From NCBI GenBank assembly GCA_905207235.1, contig CAJLKN010000013.1, forward strand, positions 1 through 56,620: DNA of 56,620 nt, in the 5' to 3' direction. The notes below the pieces were generated by a model. The model did no database searches, had not been told where the DNA came from, and saw only the letters and a program-made list of their open reading frames with translations. The DNA is from an uncultured Eubacteriales bacterium. GTDB lineage: Bacteria; Bacillota; Clostridia; Christensenellales; Borkfalkiaceae. The position numbers and the translations under genes were made by a program. Numbering within the stretch: the first letter of the stretch is position 1; the number at the start of each line of letters is the position of its first letter. Shown here in pieces: positions 50,571-56,620 of this stretch.

Positions 50571-50621
50571 ATATCCTATATTTATTGTAGGAATTATAGC
50601 ACATTTATTTTTCAAGGTCAA
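50571..50621 (-). promoter_or_regulatory. nadA-rrf2 promoter with Rrf2-type operator
   Basis: Minus-strand TTGACC (50616-50621), 17 bp, TATAAT (50593-50598). The repeat AATTCCTA-N9-TAGGATAT (50571-50595 on the plus strand read in reverse) overlaps the -10 and start site and has the same TCCTA-N9-TAGGA core as the isc operator. Confidence 0.75.
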
Positions 50622-50698
50622 ACGAAATGACGGAAAGATAAACGCGCTCTCCCTTTGTAATTTGTGGCATTGGCGGGCATATATCCCTGCATGAAAGA

Positions 50699-50727
50699 GC
50701 GGCGCCGCGATGAAATCGCGGCGCCGC
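50699..50727 (-). terminator. Terminator of the amylase-glgB operon
   Basis: 13-bp G+C stem with a 3-nt loop, 8 bp past the glgB stop, followed on the minus strand by TCTTTC. Confidence 0.7.
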
Positions 50728-50734
50728 AAAAATT

Positions 50735-52783
50735 TTATTTCTTTTTTGAAGTCGTTTTGTCCGCCTTTTTCGCTGCGGGTTTCTTAGGTTTGAGCTCTTC
50801 GGGGATATCCACCTTGGGCACGTGCGATGTATCCTTCTTTAAGCTCGTGAAGTCGCGCTTTGCGCGGGTGCGCACGCGCTTTTCTTCCTTCTTCTCCTCC
50901 TCCGTGCTCTCGTGATAGGGCACTTCGAACACGACCCCCTCGAAGGGGCGCAAGTCGAATTTGAGCTTGTAAGGTCTGCCGTTGCAAAGCTCCTCTGTCG
51001 CCACGACGTCGAATTCGCCGCCGTCGGGATATGTGGAGAAAGCGCGCCTGTACGTTCCGTCAACGGGTGCGCCCACGCCGAAATCGCAATAATCGACGGG
51101 CGTCATGTTTATGACGAAAATGAGAGCGTCGTTGTAGTTCCAGGGATTGCGCCTTATGAACGAGAATATCGAACGGCTGACGTCGCCGCTCTCTATCCAT
51201 TCGAAGGAAGCCGAACCCGTGTCGTCATGCAGAACGGGCTTTTCGCGGTAGAGCTTTAAAAGCGCGCGGTAGCAGTCCATTACGTCCCTGTGCCCGGGGT
51301 CGTCGCAGAGGTGCCAGTCGAGCGAGGTGCGGAAGTTCCACTCGTTCTCCTGCGCAAAGTCCTGACCCATGAATAAAAGTTTTTTGCCGGGGTGTCCCAT
51401 CATCATGGTATAGTAGCATTTGAGCGAGCCGAACTTATCCATGCGGTTGCCGGGCATTTTGCGGTACATGCTGCCCTTGCCATAGACGACTTCGTCGTGC
51501 GAAAGGACGAGTATGTATTTTTCGTTGAATATATATTCGAAGGTATGCGTCATCAGCCAGTGATGATACTTGCGATAGACGGGGTCCTTCTTTACATAGC
51601 GCAGGGTATCGTTCATCCAGCCCATGTTCCATTTGAGACCGAAACCCAGCCCGCCCTTGGCGACGGGCGCGGTTATGCCCTCTATAATGGAGCTGTCCTC
51701 GGCGATTATGAACGCGTCGGTGCGGCTTCTTAAAATGCTGTTGAGGTGCTTGAAGAATTCAAAACTCTCGTAATTCAGGTTGCCGCCGTCCTTGTTGGGT
51801 CGCCATTCGCTCCTCGCAAAGCTGTTATACAGCATTGCCGCGACGGCGTCGGCGCGCAGGGCGTCGATGTGGTACTTGTCCACCCAGAACAGAGCGGAAG
51901 CTATCAGAAAGTTGCTAACCTCGGGCTTCCCTAAATCAAATGCCTTCGTGCCCCACTCGGGATATTCGGCGCGCAAGGGGTCTGCGTACTCGTAAAGGGG
52001 CGTTCCGTCGAAATTTGCAAGGCCGAAATCGTCCTTGGGGAAATGCGCGGGAACCCAGTCGAGTATTACGCCGAAGCCGTGCTGATGCATGTAATCGACG
52101 AAATACATAAAGTCCTGAGGGCTGCCATAGCGCGCGGTAGGGCAGAAATAGCCCGTAACCTGATAGCCCCACGAAGGGTCGAAGGGATATTCGCATATGC
52201 CCATAACCTCTATATGGGTGTAGCCCATATATTCCATATATTCGCACAGCTCGTGCGCTAGGCGGCGGTAGTCGAGGAACTTGTCCTCATCCCACTTTTC
52301 AAGGTCCTTTTTCCACGAGCCGAGGTGAACTTCGTAAACAGCCATGGGCTTTTCGAGGAAGTTGGAGCCCTTGCGCTTTGCTATATAATCTTTGTCGCCC
52401 CACTCGTAAGTTTCGAGGTTTGTTACCACGGAGGCGTTTGCGGGGCGCTTTTCGCTGCCGAATTCATAGGGGTCGATTTTGTAAACTTCCGAACCGTCGG
52501 CGCGCACGATGAGAAATTTATATTTTACCCCCTCGCACATTCCGGGGACGAAAAGTTCCCATATGCAGTCATCGACCTTTTCCATTATGTCGCGCCAGGG
52601 CGTCCAGCCGTTGCCGTCCGACACGACGCATACAGCCCGCGCAGACGGCGCCCAGAGCACGAAATGAACGCCGCGCACGCCGTCGATTTCGCGTATGTGC
52701 GCGCCCATTTTGTTGTATAACTCGTAATGCGTTCCGTGGTGGAACAAGTATCTGTCCAGCTCGCCGAAAAACTTGTTTTGCAT
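50735..52783 (-). CDS. glgB: 1,4-alpha-glucan branching enzyme with basic tail
   Basis: GH13 branching enzyme for glycogen. N-terminal CBM48-like domain (about 30-125, WAPSARAVCVVSDGNGW), catalytic barrel with IDALRADAVAAM (nucleophile Asp), IIAEDS (acid Glu) and LSHDEVVYGKG, then an all-beta C-domain. About 55 further residues, rich in Lys and Glu and ending KKPAAKKADKTTSKKK, have no counterpart in ordinary GlgB. AAGGGGG ribosome site. Follows the amylase gene by 43 bp. Confidence 0.92.
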   Translation of the reverse strand: MQNKFFGELDRYLFHHGTHYELYNKMGAHIREIDGVRGVHFVLWAPSARAVCVVSDGNGWTPWRDIMEKVDDCIWELFVPGMCEGVKYKFLIVRADGSEVYKIDPYEFGSEKRPANASVVTNLETYEWGDKDYIAKRKGSNFLEKPMAVYEVHLGSWKKDLEKWDEDKFLDYRRLAHELCEYMEYMGYTHIEVMGICEYPFDPSWGYQVTGYFCPTARYGSPQDFMYFVDYMHQHGFGVILDWVPAHFPKDDFGLANFDGTPLYEYADPLRAEYPEWGTKAFDLGKPEVSNFLIASALFWVDKYHIDALRADAVAAMLYNSFARSEWRPNKDGGNLNYESFEFFKHLNSILRSRTDAFIIAEDSSIIEGITAPVAKGGLGFGLKWNMGWMNDTLRYVKKDPVYRKYHHWLMTHTFEYIFNEKYILVLSHDEVVYGKGSMYRKMPGNRMDKFGSLKCYYTMMMGHPGKKLLFMGQDFAQENEWNFRTSLDWHLCDDPGHRDVMDCYRALLKLYREKPVLHDDTGSASFEWIESGDVSRSIFSFIRRNPWNYNDALIFVINMTPVDYCDFGVGAPVDGTYRRAFSTYPDGGEFDVVATEELCNGRPYKLKFDLRPFEGVVFEVPYHESTEEEKKEEKRVRTRAKRDFTSLKKDTSHVPKVDIPEELKPKKPAAKKADKTTSKKK

Positions 52784-52826
52784 AGTTATCCCCCTTTATA
52801 TGCGCCGCAGCCGCGCTGCGATTGTG

Positions 52827-54863
52827 CTATCTGAGATTTTTGCCGTAAACGCAGCCGCTCTTGGGCGGAAGCGTAACTACCATTCTGCCGAACCTTATAT
52901 CGATGAAATGTTCGGGCGAATATCCGTCGTATCCCGTACAATAATACAGCGCCAGCTTGTCGTTCTGGCTGATGCCCACTTCCCATACGGGCAGGGAAAG
53001 GGAAATTTCCTTGTCGTTGTTGTTGATTACCACTACCGCAATGACGTTTTCGTCGAACCTGCCGTAGGCGATGTAGCCGTTGCCCGCGTCCAGCTCCTTC
53101 AAAGAGCCGAGGCGCAGACAGCTTATTCTCTTGCGTAGAGCTATCGCGCTGCGGTGCATTTCGAGGATATCGGTATTTTCCATTCCCCAAGGATATGTTC
53201 TGCGGCAGTCGGGGTCGGTCCAGCCCACCTGTCCCGCTTCGTCGCCGTAGTATATTGTGGGGCAACCGGGCCAGGTCATCTGTATGAGCACGGCAAGTTT
53301 TAAAACGCGCGCGTCTGTGCCCGCCGAGGCGGCGTCGCCGCCCTTTTCTTTGAGAGTGCCCGCGGTATGGTTTGTGCGCGTCAAAAAGCGCGAATGGTCG
53401 TGATTGGAAAGCTGATTTATGGCGCTGTCGAGAGAGGGTCTCGGCAGGCGCGCCATGTTCTTGAACATACTGTCGAAGAAGGTCTTGCCGTTGTTGAGCT
53501 TGCCCGCGTCGAAGTAGTTGCTGTGCTTTTCCATGCCCGTCAGAAACCACGTAACGGGCTCCATAAAGGCGTCGTAGTTCATTACGCTGTCCCACTCTTT
53601 GCCGTTGAGCCAGGGTCTGGGGTCGCCGTAGTGCTCGGCAAAAATGAAGCTGTCGGGATTGGCGCTCTTTACGCGGTCTTTGAAATTGCGCCAGAACTTA
53701 TGGTTGAAAGCCGCGCTGTGCCCGAGGTCTGCGGCGACGTCGAGGCGCCAGCCGTCGACGTTATAGGGCGAAGAAACCCACTTTGCGCCTATGTTGTATA
53801 TCTTTTCGCACAGCTCGTCGCTCTTTTCGTAATTGAGCTTGGGAAGGGTATTGAAGCCCCACCATCCCTCGTATTCGGGAAGCGGAAAGGAATGAGTAAA
53901 GTTGAAATATTTGCGGTAAGGACTGCGCACGGACTGGTACGCGCCCTTGGCGTATCCCGGTTTATTGAGGTATATTCCCTCCCTGTCCATCCATTTATTG
54001 AAAGACCCGCAATGATTGAACACGCCGTCCAAAATGACGCGTATTCCCTTTTCGTGCAGCTTTGAAACGAGCGAAGCGAAATATTCGTTGCTCTTGTTGA
54101 GGTTCGTCTGGGAAATTACCCTCGTTATATAGCGGGCGGCAAAACCGTTGTGCCTTTCCCAGTTCTGCATGACGTGCTGGCAGTCGTCCTCTATGACGGC
54201 GAGGTGAGGGTCAACGTAGTCATAGTCCTGCGTGTCGTACTTGTGGTTGGAGGGAGAAATGAATATGGGATTGAAATAAATCCCGTCTATGCCGAGCGAA
54301 GCAAGATAGTCTATTTTCTGCTCCACGCCCTGCAAATCGCCGCCGTAGAAATTGCCTACGTCCAAAGTTTTGGGTATTTCGTTCCAGTCGTCTATTTTTT
54401 TTACGTGTCCGCCCGTGTAATAGTATTCGTTAGTGCAGACGTCGTTTTGAGAATTTCCGTTGAAAAAACGATCGGGCAGTATCTGATAAAACACTTTGCC
54501 GAGCGCCCAGTCGGGCACTTCGAAGCCGGGGATAAAGGAAAAGTTGTACTCCTCCTGATTGTTGGTTACCGCGCCCAGACGATTGTAATAGACGACGTCG
54601 TCCTGGTCGGAAATCTGGAAGTAATAGCTTACCTCCTGCGCGTCGGGGCAGGTAAATTCCGCCCTGTAAAAATCGAAATTATGGTATAGGGAATTATTCT
54701 CCTTTTCCATTTCCCTGCGCCTTCCGCCGAAACAGACGTAAACTTTCAAAACGTCGTTTTTAAGCGTGCGGAAACGTACTGTAACCTTATCTCCCGCCTT
54801 GGGCGCATAGGGATATTTATAATTTATTGTTTCGTCGCTGAAAAGTGCGCTCCTGTTAATCAT
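52827..54863 (-). CDS. GH13 alpha-glycosidase, neopullulanase/maltogenic amylase-like
   Basis: Cytoplasmic (no signal peptide) alpha-glucan hydrolase. N-terminal beta domain (about 1-115) typical of GH13_20, then the barrel with DGVFNHCG, DGWRLDVAADLGH (nucleophile Asp), FIFAEHYG (acid Glu), LSNHDHSRFL (third Asp), and a C-terminal beta sandwich. 678 residues. Probably trims maltodextrins or glycogen branches alongside GlgB. Lacks a close ribosome site, although its promoter is good. Confidence 0.88.
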   Translation of the reverse strand: MINRSALFSDETINYKYPYAPKAGDKVTVRFRTLKNDVLKVYVCFGGRRREMEKENNSLYHNFDFYRAEFTCPDAQEVSYYFQISDQDDVVYYNRLGAVTNNQEEYNFSFIPGFEVPDWALGKVFYQILPDRFFNGNSQNDVCTNEYYYTGGHVKKIDDWNEIPKTLDVGNFYGGDLQGVEQKIDYLASLGIDGIYFNPIFISPSNHKYDTQDYDYVDPHLAVIEDDCQHVMQNWERHNGFAARYITRVISQTNLNKSNEYFASLVSKLHEKGIRVILDGVFNHCGSFNKWMDREGIYLNKPGYAKGAYQSVRSPYRKYFNFTHSFPLPEYEGWWGFNTLPKLNYEKSDELCEKIYNIGAKWVSSPYNVDGWRLDVAADLGHSAAFNHKFWRNFKDRVKSANPDSFIFAEHYGDPRPWLNGKEWDSVMNYDAFMEPVTWFLTGMEKHSNYFDAGKLNNGKTFFDSMFKNMARLPRPSLDSAINQLSNHDHSRFLTRTNHTAGTLKEKGGDAASAGTDARVLKLAVLIQMTWPGCPTIYYGDEAGQVGWTDPDCRRTYPWGMENTDILEMHRSAIALRKRISCLRLGSLKELDAGNGYIAYGRFDENVIAVVVINNNDKEISLSLPVWEVGISQNDKLALYYCTGYDGYSPEHFIDIRFGRMVVTLPPKSGCVYGKNLR

Positions 54864-54917
54864 TGTGCCGTAATTAACTCTCTTTTCTTTATGTATATTA
54901 TGGTATTATCTTATAAA

Positions 54918-54946
54918 ATTGTACCATACCGCACAGTCAAAGTCAA
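54918..54946 (-). promoter_or_regulatory. Predicted promoter of the amylase-glgB operon
   Basis: Minus-strand TTGACT (54941-54946), 17 bp, TACAAT (54918-54923). Confidence 0.72.
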
Positions 54947-55003
54947 TATGCAATTTGGCTTTAATATTGCCTTCGCGGCGGCATATTATCCCTGCAAAAT
55001 AAA

Positions 55004-55030
55004 AATCCCGTGCGCGGCGCGCACGGGATT
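55004..55030 (-). terminator. Rho-independent terminator of eda
   Basis: 12-bp stem AATCCCGTGCGC and complement with a 3-nt loop, followed on the minus strand by TTTTATTTT, 14 bp past the stop. Confidence 0.92.
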
Positions 55031-55043
55031 AAAATGTTAAAAA

Positions 55044-55664
55044 TTATTTGCCGTTAACGAGAGCAACAGCCTTTTTGGTTTCGGCTTCGATGTCTGCGGG
55101 AGTACCCTTCATCATCCAGCTGCCGCCGCAAGCGATGATCTTGTCGTATGCGAGGTATTCGAGGATGTTTTCGGAGGAAACGCCGCCCGTGGGCATGATG
55201 TGAAGATAAGGGAATGCCGCGCAGATAGCTTTGATTGTTTTAAGTCCGCCGTAGTTGGAAGCGGGGAAGAACTTGAGCGTGGTGAGACCCTTTTCGATTG
55301 CCGCCATAGCCTCGGTGGGAGTAACTATGCCGGGAAGATAAAGCATTTCGTGTTCAGCGCAGCAGTCGGCAACTTCGGGCGAGAAGCCGGGAGATACTAT
55401 GAACTTTGCGCCTGCAACGATTGCCTGTTCGCACTGATTGCGGTTGATTACAGTGCCCGCGCCCACGAACATATCGGGGAATTTTTTAACCGTAAGAGCG
55501 ATTGCTTCTGCGGCGCAGGGAGTTCTGAAAGTGATTTCTGCGCAGGGAAGACCGCCTTTTATGAGCGCTTCCATCTTGGGAATAGTTTCTTCGATGTCGT
55601 TGAGAACGACAACGGGAACGATTTTCATCTTTTTGATGAGTTCTATTTTCTGTTCGTTTGTCAT
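55044..55664 (-). CDS. eda: KDPG/KHG aldolase
   Basis: Class I aldolase that splits 2-keto-3-deoxy-6-phosphogluconate to pyruvate and glyceraldehyde-3-phosphate. Catalytic Glu43 (AEITFRTP) and Schiff-base Lys131 (TLKFFPAS) are present; GAGTV and PTGGVSSENI bind phosphate. 206 residues. Alone, without edd or uronate genes, so its sugar-acid source lies elsewhere. Strong GGAGG ribosome site. Confidence 0.94.
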   Translation of the reverse strand: MTNEQKIELIKKMKIVPVVVLNDIEETIPKMEALIKGGLPCAEITFRTPCAAEAIALTVKKFPDMFVGAGTVINRNQCEQAIVAGAKFIVSPGFSPEVADCCAEHEMLYLPGIVTPTEAMAAIEKGLTTLKFFPASNYGGLKTIKAICAAFPYLHIMPTGGVSSENILEYLAYDKIIACGGSWMMKGTPADIEAETKKAVALVNGK

Positions 55665-55707
55665 TGTTGGATTGCCTCCGGGAATTTTTAATTTATTTTT
55701 CTTTTAA

Positions 55708-55736
55708 AGTATATCACACCGCCTTGATTAATGCAA
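55708..55736 (-). promoter_or_regulatory. Predicted eda promoter
   Basis: Minus-strand TTGCAT (55731-55736), 17 bp, TATACT (55708-55713). Confidence 0.7.
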
Positions 55737-55766
55737 TATTTATTTTAAATTTTTGCGCCTTTTTGT

Positions 55767-55795
55767 TTGGCTTTTTGCCCCCTGTGTGCTAACAT
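55767..55795 (+). promoter_or_regulatory. pnuC promoter, leaderless type
   Basis: TTGGCT (55767-55772), 17 bp, TAACAT (55790-55795), then 6 nt to the ATG at 55802. Weaker hexamers than the other two leaderless candidates. Confidence 0.5.
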
Positions 55796-55801
55796 TGAGG
55801 C

Positions 55802-56524
55802 ATGAAGGCAAGGCTGAAAAAAATAGCTGAATATTTCACGCCCCTCGAGTGGGGATTGTGGCTGGGAGGAATGGCGATTATAACCGCGGGATTTCTTGCG
55901 GGCGCGGAAAAGAATGCGCTTTCGCTCATTTCCGCGCTGTTCGGCGTTTCCTGCGTGATATTCAACGCCAAAGGCTCCGTGTGGGGTCAGGTCATTGCAA
56001 TAGCTTTTGCGCTGACATATTCGGCTTTTTCATACCTCAACCGCTACTACGGCGAAGCCTTGATTTACATCTTTTTAATGCTGCCCATACATATAGCGTC
56101 CATAGTTATGTGGGTAAAAAACCGCAACGCCGACGCCGAACACATGGAAGTGCGCATAAACAGACTGCGCCCCGCCGAATACGGCATATTCGCCCTCGGC
56201 GCCGCCGCGGCGACGACCGCATTTTACTTCCTGTTGCAGGCACTTAATACCGACAATCTGATTGTATCCACGCTGTCGCTCGTAGCAAGTCTTGGCGCGG
56301 CTTATCTGATGCTCAGACGGTGCGAATACTTCTCACTCTGCTTTATTGCAAACGATATTATTCTGCTCGTTCTCTGGTCGATGAAGATACCCGAAATAGG
56401 CTCCGCAGTCGTGCCCAGCCTGATATCCTTTGCGCTCTACCTCGTAAACGACAGTTACAGCTTTATAAGCTGGAAGAAAATCAAAAGACGTCAGCGCGCC
56501 TTCGAAGAGATGAAAGATATTTAA
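55802..56524 (+). CDS. pnuC: PnuC-type nicotinamide riboside transporter
   Basis: 240-residue protein with about seven membrane helices, matching PnuC: GSVWGQVIAIAFALTYSAFSYLNRYYGEAL, WVKN after helix four, and the C-terminal NDIILLVLW and NDSYSFISWKKIKRRQ. Facilitates uptake of nicotinamide riboside for NAD. Together with nadA in this window it indicates both salvage and de novo NAD supply. No riboswitch is seen. No ribosome site at proper distance; predicted leaderless. Confidence 0.9.
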   Translation: MKARLKKIAEYFTPLEWGLWLGGMAIITAGFLAGAEKNALSLISALFGVSCVIFNAKGSVWGQVIAIAFALTYSAFSYLNRYYGEALIYIFLMLPIHIASIVMWVKNRNADAEHMEVRINRLRPAEYGIFALGAAAATTAFYFLLQALNTDNLIVSTLSLVASLGAAYLMLRRCEYFSLCFIANDIILLVLWSMKIPEIGSAVVPSLISFALYLVNDSYSFISWKKIKRRQRAFEEMKDI

Positions 56525-56604
56525 GCGCTTCCCGCGCACATTACAGGCAGGGAAAAGCTAGCAAAAATTTGCGCGCAAAAAACAGTTATATAAAAAGTTA
56601 TGCC

Positions 56605-56620
56605 CGCCGCGAACGCGGCG
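56605..56620 (+). other. Palindrome at the window edge
   Basis: CGCCGCG/CGCGGCG with a 2-nt centre, 81 bp after pnuC. May be its terminator stem but the flank is outside the window. Confidence 0.3.

Overview
The window looks like a chromosomal segment of a strictly anaerobic member of the Firmicutes, most likely an uncultured Clostridia lineage. The basis is the gene set: an electron-bifurcating-type [FeFe] hydrogenase (hydCBA), the anaerobic ribonucleotide reductase pair nrdD/nrdG, Rex, a membrane pyrophosphatase, superoxide reductase, an Rrf2-isc locus and RNase E/G next to TIGR03960/TIGR03936 proteins. GC is moderate to high with many G+C-rich hairpins between genes. I see no rRNA, tRNA, CRISPR array, insertion sequence, phage gene or obvious pseudogene, so this is housekeeping chromosome rather than an accessory island. 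Most genes are on the minus strand.

Layout. 31-4152: hydCBA hydrogenase operon. 4403-9639: two-component system followed by a heterodimeric ABC exporter, an overlapping operon. 9777-10937: a GT4 glycosyltransferase (+). 11040-15599: NSS-type transporter, DegV protein, ROK kinase plus Rex, dUTPase. 15736-18504: nrdD and nrdG, with a long regulatory region (18505-19367) and the divergent pyrophosphatase hppA (19368-21536, +). 21862-25003: rpmG-secE-nusG-rplK-rplA and a SecB-like chaperone. 25260-29173 (+): B12-type radical SAM protein, TIGR03936 protein and RNase E/G. 29259-30576 (-): rplU-rpmA and a GNAT enzyme, convergent to the RNase gene that they usually follow. 30792-35729: a small helical protein, an AraC regulator, superoxide reductase and a sulfur/redox operon (thioredoxin, rhodanese, CoA-disulfide-reductase-like protein) below a Crp/Fnr regulator. 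36065-40571: trpS, DUF5685 protein, J-like Cys-tailed protein, membrane protein and an RlmD-type methyltransferase. 40799-41980: GT28-like glycosyltransferase. 42142-45958: metF, stand-alone MetH activation domain, metH. 46327-50564: nadA-rrf2 and iscS-iscU-ttcA. 50735-55664: an alpha-glucan amylase, glgB, and a KDPG aldolase. 55802-56524: pnuC.

The genes fit a fermentative, redox-tuned, iron-sulfur-rich physiology: hydrogenase disposes of electrons from NADH and ferredoxin, Rex senses NADH/NAD+, isc and Rrf2 supply and gauge Fe-S clusters, NadA (itself an Fe-S enzyme) and PnuC feed NAD, and superoxide reductase, thioredoxin and rhodaneses handle oxidant and sulfane sulfur. The strongest novel signals are regulatory: two nrdD promoters, each with a tandem pair of NrdR-like boxes placed exactly 8 bp above the -35 element; three TCCTA-N9-TAGGA-type operators tying nadA-rrf2 and iscSU together; a class-II-positioned palindrome beneath the Crp/Fnr regulator; and three genes whose -10 element sits exactly 6 nt before ATG, predicting leaderless mRNAs. 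The least understood protein set is the DUF5685 / HPD-less J-like / membrane-protein cluster. All functions are assigned from sequence reading without database searches.
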